From: Gallionellaceae bacterium
Lineage (GTDB): Bacteria; Pseudomonadota; Gammaproteobacteria; Burkholderiales; Gallionellaceae
DNA length: 40,393 nt
Reading direction: 5' to 3'
Assembly: GCA_009885195.1 (NCBI GenBank)
Contig: VFLG01000022.1
Coordinates: forward strand, 1-40,393
Shown: piece by piece, positions 26,678 through 34,816 of the stretch
How the letters are laid out: the number at the start of each line of letters is the position of its first letter
How positions within the stretch are numbered: the stretch's first letter is position 1
Translations under genes and position numbers: made by a program
Notes under the pieces: model-generated
What the model was told of the DNA's origin: nothing
What the model saw: the letters and a program-made list of their open reading frames with translations, nothing else
Databases searched by the model: none

Positions 26678-27247
26678 ATGCTATTAATGATAGATAACTA
26701 CGATTCCTTTACCTACAACCTGGTGCAGTATTTCGCCGAACTGGGCGCAGATGTGGTGGTGTACCGCAACGACGAGATCACGGTGGAGCAGATCGCCAAG
26801 CTAAATCCGCAGCACATCGTCGTCTCGCCCGGCCCATGCACGCCGAACGAAGCGGGCATTTCAGTCGCCGCGATCAAACACTTTGCGGGTAAGATCCCGA
26901 TACTCGGCGTATGCCTCGGCCACCAGAGCATAGGCCAGGCTTTCGGCGGGCGGATTGTGCATGCCAAGAAATTGATGCATGGCAAGACCTCTTCCATTTT
27001 TAATAACAACACCAGCGTGTTTCGCGGCCTGCCCAGTCCGTTCACCGCCACGCGTTATCATTCGCTGGTGATCGAGCGCGAGACCTTGCCTGACTGTCTG
27101 GAAATCACCGCATGGACTGAAGACGGCGAGATCATGGGTGTGCGCCATAAGACGCTGGCGGTGGAAGGCGTGCAATTCCATCCCGAATCTATACTCACTG
27201 AGCATGGGCATGACTTGCTGAAGAATTTTTTGAAGGGAAATAGATAA
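26678..27247 (+). CDS. trpG: Anthranilate synthase component II (glutamine amidotransferase)
   Basis: Class I glutamine amidotransferase, 189 residues, supplying ammonia to TrpE; in many bacteria the same protein also serves p-aminobenzoate synthase (PabA). Seen: [28 protein letters not shown], the nucleophile Cys79 in ILGVCLGHQ, and the His-Glu pair in [14 protein letters not shown]. It starts 2 bases after trpE and ends 13 bases before trpD. Confidence 0.96.
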   Translation: MLLMIDNYDSFTYNLVQYFAELGADVVVYRNDEITVEQIAKLNPQHIVVSPGPCTPNEAGISVAAIKHFAGKIPILGVCLGHQSIGQAFGGRIVHAKKLMHGKTSSIFNNNTSVFRGLPSPFTATRYHSLVIERETLPDCLEITAWTEDGEIMGVRHKTLAVEGVQFHPESILTEHGHDLLKNFLKGNR

Positions 27248-27260
27248 TGGCTACCTTCCT

Positions 27261-28286
27261 ATGAATTACTCACAAATACTAACCAAGCTAATCGACCGCC
27301 AGGATTTGCCACACGATGACATGCTGGAGTTGATGCAGCACATCATGAGCGGGCAACTGACTCCGGCGCAGATCGCCGCCATCTTGGTTGCACTGCGCAT
27401 CAAGGGCGAGACCGTCACCGAAATAGCGGCGGCGGCGCAAGTGATGCGCGAGTTATCGATCAAGGTCAACGTGAAGAATACCGGGCACTTGATTGATACC
27501 TGCGGCACCGGCGGCGATGGCGCGCAGACCTTCAACATCTCCACTGCCAGCGCGCTGGTCGCTGCGGCTGCCGGAGCGCAGGTCGCCAAGCACGGCGGAC
27601 GTTCTGTTTCCAGCACCTGCGGTAGCGCCGACATTCTGGAAAAGCTCGGCGTCAATGTAAACCTGACGCCGCAGCAAGTGGCGCATTGCATAGACAGCAT
27701 CGGCATCGGTTTCATGTTCGCGCCCAGCCATCACAGCGCAATGAAGCATGCTGCGCCGGTGCGGCGCGAACTTGGCGTGCGCACGATGTTCAACTTGCTG
27801 GGCCCGCTGACCAACCCCGCTGGCGCAAAAAATCAAGTCATGGGCGTGTTCCATTGCGACCTGACGGCCAAGCTGGCGCGCGTGCTGCAACAACTCGGCA
27901 GTCGCCATGTATTGGTCGTGCATGGCGCGGACGGCATGGATGAAATTTCCATCGGCGGACCGACCTATATTGCCGAACTGAAAGAGGGCGCGCTGCGCGA
28001 GTACACCGTCCAGCCGCAGGACTTCGGCCTGCAAACGGCAGCACTGGACACCCTGCGCGTCGCCAATGCAGACGAGGCGCGCAGCAAACTGCTGGAGGCA
28101 TTGGACAACCAGCCCGGAGCCGCGCGCGACATCGTGCAACTCAACGCCGGTGCGGCTATTTATGTGGCCGGATTGGCCGCTTCATTGGCGGAAGGCGTGA
28201 AAAAAGCTGGAGAAGTCATCGCCAGCGGCGCGGCGAAGAATAAGCTGGCGCAGCTCATCGCGGTGAGCAACGAGAGCCTGGCATAA
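27261..28286 (+). CDS. trpD: Anthranilate phosphoribosyltransferase
   Basis: Transfers phosphoribose from PRPP to anthranilate. 341 residues. Seen: an N-terminal helical domain, DTCGTGGDGAQTFNISTASA, KHGGRSVSSTCGSADILE, NLLGPLTNPAGAKNQVMGV and HGADGMDEIS. Complete. In many betaproteobacteria trpC follows directly; here the next 200 bp hold a palindromic repeat and then relA, so trpC must be elsewhere or absent. Confidence 0.96.
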   Translation: MNYSQILTKLIDRQDLPHDDMLELMQHIMSGQLTPAQIAAILVALRIKGETVTEIAAAAQVMRELSIKVNVKNTGHLIDTCGTGGDGAQTFNISTASALVAAAAGAQVAKHGGRSVSSTCGSADILEKLGVNVNLTPQQVAHCIDSIGIGFMFAPSHHSAMKHAAPVRRELGVRTMFNLLGPLTNPAGAKNQVMGVFHCDLTAKLARVLQQLGSRHVLVVHGADGMDEISIGGPTYIAELKEGALREYTVQPQDFGLQTAALDTLRVANADEARSKLLEALDNQPGAARDIVQLNAGAAIYVAGLAASLAEGVKKAGEVIASGAAKNKLAQLIAVSNESLA

Positions 28287-28336
28287 CCTATTCTGTGTAA
28301 TCTGGCGTTCTTCTTTTCTTAAACCCAGATAGTTCA

Positions 28337-28482
28337 TTAACCCGAAATCCGTTCGCCCTGATGCTTCGACAAACTCAGCACAGGGTACGCAGAGCGTATC
28401 GAAGGGCTTGCTCAAGCGGTTCGATACCTCACCACGAACGGCTTTTACACCTGCTCTCGACTAATGGATTATTTGGGTTAAA
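28337..28482. repeat. Nested palindromic repeat between trpD and relA
   Basis: An inner element (28349-28441) begins CCGTTCGCCCTGATGCTTCGA and ends with the complement of CCGTTCGTGGTGAGGTATCGA. An outer pair TTAACCC (28337-28343) and GGGTTAA (28476-28482) encloses it. The arms belong to the same family as 40259-40374. The element ends six bases before the relA ATG, which has no visible ribosome site. Confidence 0.7.
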
Positions 28483-28487
28483 ACCAC

Positions 28488-30458
28488 ATGGTTTCCGTTC
28501 AACATAATTTTCCTCCTCTTGCGGGTGAAGACAGCGCAGACATCCAGCGCTGGCTGGCTGCGCTGTCCGGCGTTTATGCAGCCGCAGAGATCGAGCTGAT
28601 CCGTCAGGCGTGCGAATTCGCCGCCCCGCTCTACCACGGACAAACCGAGGCCACCGGCACGCCGCTGTTGCAGCACGCGCTCGGCTCGGCGACTATCCTG
28701 ATCGGTCTGAAGTTGGATCATGAGACCATCGCGGCCACCGTGTTGCATGCCGTGCCGGAGTATCTGGATGAATGGGCGGAAGTGCTGACCGAGCGATTTG
28801 GTGGCAACGTGACCAGTCTGGTCGAAGGCATCTCGCGGATGGAGCGGATACGTCTGTTCAGCGAAGTGCGCAACGCGAAAGACAAGGACGAAGCCGCGCA
28901 GCAGATCGAGAGCCTGCGCAAGATGTTGCTGGCGATGGTGGAAGACATTCGCGTGGTGCTGATCAAACTCGCCGAGCGCACCCAGACCTTGCGCAGGCTG
29001 TCCGGCGCGAGTTCGGAGCAACAGCGGCAGATCGCGCAGGAGACGCACAGCATCTTCGCCCCGCTGGCGAACCGGCTTGGCGTGTGGCAACTGAAGTGGG
29101 AATTGGAAGACCTGTCGCTACGCTATCTGGAACCGGAGCTGTACAAGAAAGTGGCGAAGCTGCTCGACGAGCGCCGCGTGGATCGCGAACGTTACATCGC
29201 GCAAGTGATCGTGCAGCTCAAGCAGGCGCTGACCGGGGCAGGCATCGAAGCTGAGGTGAGCGGGCGCCCCAAGCACATCCACAGCATCATCAACAAGATG
29301 AAGCGCAAGCAGATCGGGTTCGGCGAGCTTTATGATGTGCGCGCCTTGCGCATCCTGGTAAGCGACATTCAGAGTTGCTACGCGGCGTTGTCCATCGTGA
29401 ATGAACTGTGGCCGCCCATCGCTAGCGAGTTCGACGACTACATCGCGCACCCCAAGGGCAACGGCTACCGCTCGCTGCACACCGCCGTGACCGGGCCGCG
29501 GCAACTGGCGCTGGAAGTGCAGATACGCACACACGACATGCACCGTGATTCGGAACTCGGCGTCGCCGCGCACTGGCGTTATAAAGAAAATAGAAAATCC
29601 GATACCGGGTTCGACGAGAAGATTGCCTGGCTGCGTCAGATACTGGCGTGGAAAGCGGAACTGGCCGACAGCGGCAGCCTGCAAGAGAAATTCAAGAATG
29701 AACTGCTGCAGGATCGCGTGTATGTGTTTACGCCACAAGGCAAGGTCATGGACTTGCCCAAGGGCGCGACCCCGGTGGACTTCGCCTACATCTTGCACAC
29801 CGACCTCGGCCACCGCACCCGTGGCGCCAAAGTGGATGGCCACATCGTGCCGCTCAAATACCAATTGCAGAATGGTCAGCGCGTGGAAATCCTCACCACG
29901 AAACAGGGCGCACCGAGCCGCGATTGGCTGAGCCCGCAGCTCGGCTACCTGAAAAGCGCGCGCGCACGCGCCAAGGTGCGGCATTGGTTCAAAACGCAAA
30001 ACATTGACGACAGCATCGCGCAAGGCAGGATATTGCTCGAGCGCGAATTGCAGCGCCTGGGCGTGACCACCGTCAATCAGGAAAAAGTCGCGCAGCGCTT
30101 GCGCTTCCACAAACCGGAAGAACTGCTCGCCGCTCTCGGGCGCGGCGATGTCTCCCCGCGCCGCTTTGGTCTCGCTGTCCAGCAAGAAGTCCCAGCGAAA
30201 CTGGCCGCCATCCCCCAACCCGCTCCCCACAAGCCCACCGCGCGCCGCACCTCTTCAACTGGTGTGCTGATCGAAGGCGTGGACAACCTGATGATCAAAC
30301 TGGCCAAGTGCTGCAAACCGGAAAAACCGGACGCCATCGTCGGCTACGTCACACGCGACCGGGGCATCACTCTACACAAGCGGGATTGCGCATTCATGCA
30401 GCGCGTGCCGGAGGACAAACGAGACCGGATGCTTAATGCTGTTTGGGCGGGGGAGTAG
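28488..30458 (+). CDS. relA: RelA-type (p)ppGpp synthetase, C-terminally short
   Basis: Stringent-response enzyme. Seen in order: a degenerate HD domain (VLHAVPEYLDE in place of the hydrolase HDxxED, so no ppGpp hydrolysis expected), the synthetase domain with EFDDYIAHPKGNGYRSLHT around residue 313 (the EFDD form is typical of monofunctional RelA) and LEVQIRTHDMH, a TGS domain (VYVFTPQGKVMDLPKGATPV), and a zinc-finger-like region with KCCKPEKPDAIVGYVTRDRG. The 656 residues end at AVWAGE, just where the C-terminal ACT/RRM domain (about 80 residues) should begin. No ACT-like sequence follows in any frame. Family call firm; the effect on ribosome sensing is unknown. Confidence 0.92.
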   Translation: MVSVQHNFPPLAGEDSADIQRWLAALSGVYAAAEIELIRQACEFAAPLYHGQTEATGTPLLQHALGSATILIGLKLDHETIAATVLHAVPEYLDEWAEVLTERFGGNVTSLVEGISRMERIRLFSEVRNAKDKDEAAQQIESLRKMLLAMVEDIRVVLIKLAERTQTLRRLSGASSEQQRQIAQETHSIFAPLANRLGVWQLKWELEDLSLRYLEPELYKKVAKLLDERRVDRERYIAQVIVQLKQALTGAGIEAEVSGRPKHIHSIINKMKRKQIGFGELYDVRALRILVSDIQSCYAALSIVNELWPPIASEFDDYIAHPKGNGYRSLHTAVTGPRQLALEVQIRTHDMHRDSELGVAAHWRYKENRKSDTGFDEKIAWLRQILAWKAELADSGSLQEKFKNELLQDRVYVFTPQGKVMDLPKGATPVDFAYILHTDLGHRTRGAKVDGHIVPLKYQLQNGQRVEILTTKQGAPSRDWLSPQLGYLKSARARAKVRHWFKTQNIDDSIAQGRILLERELQRLGVTTVNQEKVAQRLRFHKPEELLAALGRGDVSPRRFGLAVQQEVPAKLAAIPQPAPHKPTARRTSSTGVLIEGVDNLMIKLAKCCKPEKPDAIVGYVTRDRGITLHKRDCAFMQRVPEDKRDRMLNAVWAGE

Positions 30459-30477
30459 TTAGTCTCTTGCAAGTTAA

Positions 30478-30487
30478 GGGCACCTCT
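30478..30487. repeat. Possible lone end of the MITE family
   Basis: GGGCACCTCT is identical to the left end of copy A, but neither the internal sequence nor the other end follows; it runs straight into the end of the gldC-like gene, overlapping its stop. Ten bases can match by chance, yet it lies exactly at the truncation of relA. Confidence 0.3.
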
Positions 30488-30842
30488 AGCTATTTTTATC
30501 CATCTCAGCCAATTTATTTTTCATCACCAAATTCATTCTCACTCCAAACTCCTGGGCAAAATTGCGCATCGCTTTCGCGGCTTCCACTTCTCCGGTGGCA
30601 CGCTCAAAAGTGTCAGCCATGGATAACAGGCTTTGGTGATAAAACTGTTTCATTTCATCGACCATCATGTCTTTGGTCCACAAATCAATGCGCAGCGTAT
30701 TGCTTTCCTTGGCATCCCAAACAGAGATCATGATCGCTTTGCTGGTGCTTTGCTTTTGTGCGTCAGAAGCGCTCCAGTCGATTTTTTCGGGCACCTTGTT
30801 GTCGTCAAGTGTCACGTTAAATTTAATTTCAGACATTTTCAT
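30486..30842 (-). CDS. GldC-like protein
   Basis: 118 residues from ATG 30842, which follows GAGGAAAATA; the open frame upstream belongs to an ABC-transporter scrap. The sequence resembles GldC, known from gliding Bacteroidetes: [40 protein letters not shown] and a C-terminal helix. GldC is a small soluble beta-sandwich/helix protein of unclear function, and the homologue here is unlikely to mean gliding, since no other gld gene is near. It lies convergent with relA, 27 bp apart. Confidence 0.75.
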   Translation of the reverse strand: MKMSEIKFNVTLDDNKVPEKIDWSASDAQKQSTSKAIMISVWDAKESNTLRIDLWTKDMMVDEMKQFYHQSLLSMADTFERATGEVEAAKAMRNFAQEFGVRMNLVMKNKLAEMDKNS

Positions 30843-30881
30843 TATTTTCCTCACTCGTTGTTTCATTCGACTCGAACTGGA

Positions 30882-30989
30882 TGCATGGACGTGGCGCTCT
30901 GATTCGCTGTCAAGCGCAGAGGTGGTTTCGTCCAAAATAAGTATCGGGGCATTTTTGAGAATGGCGCGCACTGTAGCAGGAAGAGGCGT
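30882..30989 (-). pseudogene. Fragment of an MsbA-type ABC exporter ATPase
   Basis: A stretch of about 30 codons reads [20 protein letters not shown] then SESERHV, the Walker B and D-loop of an MsbA/LipA-type exporter. The signature motif before it is not recognisable and the C-terminal end after it is lost. It runs in frame into the gldC-like gene, giving a false long ORF. A remnant of deletion or rearrangement. Confidence 0.75.
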
Positions 30990-31039
30990 GGCTTGCTGAA
31001 GACGGTGCTTGCGCGCTTAAGCGGCGAGAGAATCAATGT

Positions 31040-31633
31040 TTATAAGCCGTCTGATCGCGAATGCGCCCGTTGCTTGACAATGATGTCGAATGCCATGTGC
31101 AGTGCGACTGCGCACGCGATATAAAGCAGCGCCACCGAAACATACGAACCATAGTACTGGGCGACACGTGACGCATATTCAACCGCGCTCATATCGGCAA
31201 AACGCTCGGAGAATAAATAAAAGGTGGCGTTGGAAAATACGAAGGCGAAACTATTGACCGCCCATGCAACCAGCGCTAACCCGATCAATCCTTTGCCTTG
31301 CATGGTGTGCCGCAATGCGAGCCAGCGGCCGACCAACCACAGGCTGCCGTAAGTCGGGATCAGGAACCAATAGGCGGGGGTCATGCACCAGTCGCTGACG
31401 CCTTGCATGGACGTCGCGTAGTAATCGATCAAACCCGCTTCCAGAATCAACGCGATGAACGCGGCGATAGACGCGCGAGCAGATACGGCCAGATATAAAC
31501 CACCCAGAAAAAATACTGCGAGAGAAGCATCCGGCAAAGAAACCGCCGAGCCGAAATGATTAAAGCGAGTAGCCGCCATCAGCGCGGCCAGCGTTGCAAA
31601 AATCGCGATGGTTTTGGTTTGAATGTTATTCAT
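31040..31633 (-). CDS. btuM: BtuM-type cobalamin uptake membrane protein
   Basis: 197 residues from ATG 31633, with AAAGGGG before it; the frame extends 33 codons upstream to no purpose. Six or so hydrophobic segments. The motif DWCMTPAYWFLIPTYG places Cys83 where BtuM of Thiobacillus denitrificans, a lone ECF-type S-component, has the cysteine that binds the cobalt of B12 and removes cyanide. Asp70 (GLIDYY) and Tyr88 lie nearby. It follows btuB by 102 bp on the same strand, downstream of a cobalamin riboswitch, which supports B12 transport across the inner membrane. No BtuCD is in the window. Confidence 0.82.
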   Translation of the reverse strand: MNNIQTKTIAIFATLAALMAATRFNHFGSAVSLPDASLAVFFLGGLYLAVSARASIAAFIALILEAGLIDYYATSMQGVSDWCMTPAYWFLIPTYGSLWLVGRWLALRHTMQGKGLIGLALVAWAVNSFAFVFSNATFYLFSERFADMSAVEYASRVAQYYGSYVSVALLYIACAVALHMAFDIIVKQRAHSRSDGL

Positions 31634-31735
31634 TGCATCCCCTTTGATGAGCGCCTGTTTTAATGGTGGCAACAGTACACCAAGCCGGGCAAAAAGCAAA
31701 GGCGGACAAGCCGCCTTTGCCATCATTTGCAAGCT

Positions 31736-33604
31736 CTATTGCTGGTAGCTCAAGCCGACAAACAGTGTGCGGCCCAAAGTGTTGTAGCCATGCGCCAGCA
31801 TATAGTCCTTGTTAAACAGGTTGTCCACCCGCGCCGACAAATCTAGACGCTTGCCCAACGCATAGTTCGCTGTGAGGCTCGCCACATCGTAGGTCGCCAG
31901 CGTGGTGCGAGCGAAGGTATTGATGTCGATGTCGGTGCGCACACCGCTATGCTGCCACTCGCCACCCACCTTCAGCGCACCGAGCTGTTGCGCGAGACCT
32001 ACGCTGGAAAAGTTCCTGGCGCGGCGCAACAGGGTCTGTCCTGTCTTGGCGTCACGGGGATTCTGTTGAGTGTAAGCCGCTTTCACGCCCGTATCGCCGA
32101 ATTGCCCGTTGTAAGCCAGCTCCACGCCATTGATGCGTGCCTCGTCGAGGTTGATCATGGTCGCGGCAGGCAAGGTGTTGATGACGATCAGGTCGCGGAT
32201 GCGATTGTCGAAATACACCATGTCCAGGCGCTGCCCGTCGTTGGCGTAATGCAGCCCCAACTCGTTGTTACGCGAACGCTCCGGTTTCAGATTCGGGTTG
32301 CCCACATAGGAGTAACCGAAGCCGTAGTCGGTAAAGGGATAGAACAAGTCATTCAGCGTCGGCGCCTTGAAGGCCGTGGCGGTGCTGGCGGTGATGCGCC
32401 ACGCTTCGCTCACATTGAGGCCGTAACCGAGCAGCCAGGTGTTAGCCGCACCAAAATCCGAATACTTGTCGCGCCGCAGGTTGATCTGCACTTGCTGCGC
32501 GCCGTAGTTGCCGGCGTAGCCAGAGAACAGGCTATCGTCGGTGCGACTGGTGCGCGAATAGATCGTGCTGCTGGCGACTTGTTGTCGCAGTTTCTCCAGC
32601 CCAACGATCAGCACATCGTCATCGCTGATACGCAAGGTGTTTTGCCACGACAGCAAGTCACTGGTGGTCTTGAATTGCGCGCCCAGTGCCACATCCGGCA
32701 CACCATTCAAATAATTCTGGATGTCGTCCACGCCCTGCGACAGTTGCGCCTTGCTCTGCCAGTCTTCGCTTAAACGGTTTTCCGACACCAACGCAACCTT
32801 GCGGATGCGCGACTTGCTACTGTTCACATCAGCGCTCAAGCCGAATGAGTTGTCGGTCTGATTGGTGGCATTGCTGTCGAACAGCGAGGCCGACAGACTG
32901 TGTGCATCGCCGAAGGCGTGGCGCATGTTCGCCGACAAGCTGCTGTTGTCGTAGCCGTCCCTGTCAGGGTTCACCGTGGGAACGAGGTCGGGTCTGACTG
33001 CCGATACCCCATCCGTCTGGTACTTCGAGACTTGCACGTTGAACGCCGTGTCCCCTGACTCACCACCGAAACCTGCGGACGCCCGTTGCGTGTTATGCGA
33101 GCCTGCACCGATGCTGCCATTAAAGGACTGCGCGCCTTTGCCGCGCTTGGTGAATATCTGGATCACCCCGCCGATGGCCTCGGAGCCATACAGGCTGCTG
33201 ACGTTGCCGCGCACCACTTCGATGCGCGCAATCTGGTCGAGCATCAATTGGTCGATCTGTGTCGTGCCCGTCGTCGCGGAATTGATACGCACGCCGTCCA
33301 GCAATACCAACACGTGGCTGGAATTAGTGCCGCGCATGAAAGTACTGGACTGCTTGCCCAACCCTCCATTCTGATAAATCTCGACACCCGCCAAAGAACG
33401 CAGCAAAGCCGGCACATCCGTCGCTTGCGAAGCCTGTATATCCTGCTCGGTAATGACAGTGGAATGGGACAATGCCTGCTTGAGCGGCTGCGGGGTTCTG
33501 GTTCCCGTGACTATGAGGATTTCAAGAGGGGTATTTTCTTCTGTTGCATGTGCCAGTGAAGCAACCGCACATAAAATGGCGGCGAGAAGGTTTTGCAGTT
33601 TCAT
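31736..33604 (-). CDS. btuB: TonB-dependent vitamin B12 receptor
   Basis: Outer-membrane beta-barrel transporter, 622 residues. Seen: signal peptide MKLQNLLAAILCAVASLAHA, TonB box region LEILIVTGTRTP, plug domain (SHSTVITEQDIQ through GSEAIGGVIQIFTKRG), then the barrel, including NPNLKPERSRNNELGLHY, ending in NTLGRTLFVGLSYQQ. Cobalamin as substrate is inferred from the upstream riboswitch and the downstream btuM. The leader is long because a MITE-like repeat lies between riboswitch and start codon. Confidence 0.9.
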   Translation of the reverse strand: MKLQNLLAAILCAVASLAHATEENTPLEILIVTGTRTPQPLKQALSHSTVITEQDIQASQATDVPALLRSLAGVEIYQNGGLGKQSSTFMRGTNSSHVLVLLDGVRINSATTGTTQIDQLMLDQIARIEVVRGNVSSLYGSEAIGGVIQIFTKRGKGAQSFNGSIGAGSHNTQRASAGFGGESGDTAFNVQVSKYQTDGVSAVRPDLVPTVNPDRDGYDNSSLSANMRHAFGDAHSLSASLFDSNATNQTDNSFGLSADVNSSKSRIRKVALVSENRLSEDWQSKAQLSQGVDDIQNYLNGVPDVALGAQFKTTSDLLSWQNTLRISDDDVLIVGLEKLRQQVASSTIYSRTSRTDDSLFSGYAGNYGAQQVQINLRRDKYSDFGAANTWLLGYGLNVSEAWRITASTATAFKAPTLNDLFYPFTDYGFGYSYVGNPNLKPERSRNNELGLHYANDGQRLDMVYFDNRIRDLIVINTLPAATMINLDEARINGVELAYNGQFGDTGVKAAYTQQNPRDAKTGQTLLRRARNFSSVGLAQQLGALKVGGEWQHSGVRTDIDINTFARTTLATYDVASLTANYALGKRLDLSARVDNLFNKDYMLAHGYNTLGRTLFVGLSYQQ

Positions 33605-33650
33605 AAAGATTTTCCTGAGTGAGCTCCAAGGTTCCCCGTTGGAAAGTTCA

Positions 33651-33837
33651 GGGCATCTCTAAAAATCCAAACTCCGTTGCGATACGGCGTTGCTCAAAAA
33701 ATTTTAACGCTTACATATCAAATATATGCGGCGCGCTAAAATTTTTAGTTCCGGCTAACCTAAAGGTTACCCTACACTGAAACTTCGTTTTCTCGCGCCT
33801 TGTCTCGCTTAGGATTTTGAATTTTTTAGAGGCGCCC
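33651..33837. repeat. MITE-like repeat, copy C (187 bp)
   Basis: Left end GGGCATCTCTAAAAATCC, right end complement GGGCGCCTCTAAAAAATTC. The flanking 4-bp direct repeat is TTCA (33647-33650 and 33838-33841). It shares both ends and the inner CGCGCCTTGTCTCGCTTAG with copy A, but carries about 45 extra bases in the middle. It sits in the btuB leader, between the cobalamin riboswitch and the start codon. Confidence 0.87.
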
Positions 33838-33983
33838 TTCAAATTCAGGAAATACCGCAAGGATGCCAACAAACAACAGCAAGGAAGTGCTCGCTAACCG
33901 GCATGGCTCGCCATCCTGCCGTCCATGCGCCACCCGCAGCATTTCCCGACCTACGGAACCTCTGATGAGGCTCCTATGCTCAA

Positions 33984-34188
33984 GGCCGGTATCCGGGCTC
34001 GCAGGACTAAACATATCGCCTTCCCATGAGTCCCATTGCGGGATTACTCACAGTGGCTTAACCGAACTCTCATCCGATTATTGATACGTCCACACCTGCT
34101 TACCGTTGCGGGGGCAGCACAGGCCTAATAAATAAAATTTCACCTGTTTCCCGTTTAACTGAAGAACTTTCTTGTCTCCAGCACCTCG
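33984..34188 (-). promoter_or_regulatory. Cobalamin (B12) riboswitch of btuB-btuM
   Basis: On the minus strand, in the expected order: GGTGCTGGAGACAAG, AACGGGAAACAGGTGAAA, GCTGCCCCCGCAACGGTAA, GCCACTG, ATGGGAAGGCGA, and the B12-box end GAGCCCGGATACCGGCC (33984-34000). Spacing fits the family. Downstream, 33840-33980 holds a hairpin GCATGG/CCATGC that may be part of the expression platform. Confidence 0.93.
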
Positions 34189-34199
34189 AAGCAGTGCGT

Positions 34200-34226
34200 A
34201 TTGTAGCAGATGCAAGGCAGTAGCAA
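34200..34226 (-). promoter_or_regulatory. Promoter of the btuB riboswitch leader
   Basis: Minus strand: TTGCTA (34226-34221), 15-bp spacer, extended -10 TGCTACAAT (34208-34200). The start of RNA would fall near 34193, just before the riboswitch core, which supports the call despite the short spacer. Confidence 0.6.
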
Positions 34227-34388
34227 TCCCTGCTCGCGAGAATAAAATTCTGAACGGCAGCATTTTTACTCCGTGCTGGCGCTGGTACGCCGCCATATTG
34301 CCCGGGGATTTAACTTTGCCAGTCGGATAGTATTTATATTATGATTGCACTTTCCATATCCAACTATTTCCCAGAAAGGATGTACCCC

Positions 34389-34748
34389 ATGAAATCCCTG
34401 TTTACACTATGTGCCTCGGCGATGGTCGGCACCGTACTCGCCGTTTCTTCGCTGGCTGCCCTGGCAGCCGATCCGACACCCGCGGCAAGCGCAGCCAGCA
34501 GCCGCTATCCCTATACCGGCAAGGTGTTGGAAGCAACGGATGTGATGGATATGTATACCTACATCCAGGTTACCGGCAAGACTGACAAGGATAAGACTGT
34601 CTGGCTTGCGGCTTCAAAAATAAAGGTCGCTAAAGGCGACACCATCCGCTATGGTGGCGGCGCAATAATGGCCAATTACCATAGCAAGACTTTAAACAAA
34701 ACGTTTGATGAAATTACCTTTGTTGACAAGGTCGAACTGGTCAAGTAA
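34389..34748 (+). CDS. NrfJ-like OB-fold periplasmic protein
   Basis: 119 residues from ATG 34389 (MKSLFTLCAS), with AAAGGA upstream; the earlier ATG at 34341 is not a likely start. Seen: signal peptide ending about SLAALAA, then a small OB-like domain with GKVLEATDVMDMYTYIQV, KTVWLAASKIKV and NYHSKTLNKTFDEITFV. The family occurs beside cytochrome systems in Geobacter-like and other bacteria; no Nrf gene is present here. Divergent from the btuB promoter, and convergent with cytochrome c4. Function unknown. Confidence 0.7.
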   Translation: MKSLFTLCASAMVGTVLAVSSLAALAADPTPAASAASSRYPYTGKVLEATDVMDMYTYIQVTGKTDKDKTVWLAASKIKVAKGDTIRYGGGAIMANYHSKTLNKTFDEITFVDKVELVK

Positions 34749-34770
34749 AGATTAAAGACCGCTTTGAGAA

Positions 34771-34801
34771 TAAGGACAGGTGACGCCTGTCCTTAATTTT
34801 T
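34771..34801 (+). terminator. Terminator between nrfJ-like gene and cytochrome c4
   Basis: TAAGGACAGG, loop TGACG, CCTGTCCTTA, followed by ATTTTT: a perfect 10-bp stem 22 bp after the stop. It may serve both convergent genes, though the minus-strand T run is poor. Confidence 0.85.
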
Positions 34802-34816
34802 GAGAATGGGTGCAGA

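Noticed and set aside
33826-34014. Open frame of 62 codons on the minus strand in the btuB leader, with a hydrophobic stretch
   Set aside because: It overlaps the end of the cobalamin riboswitch and enters the MITE copy, with no ribosome site; probably fortuitous in a structured leader.
34078-34296. Open frame of 72 codons on the minus strand upstream of btuB
   Set aside because: It covers the riboswitch and its promoter; the structured RNA explains the sequence better.
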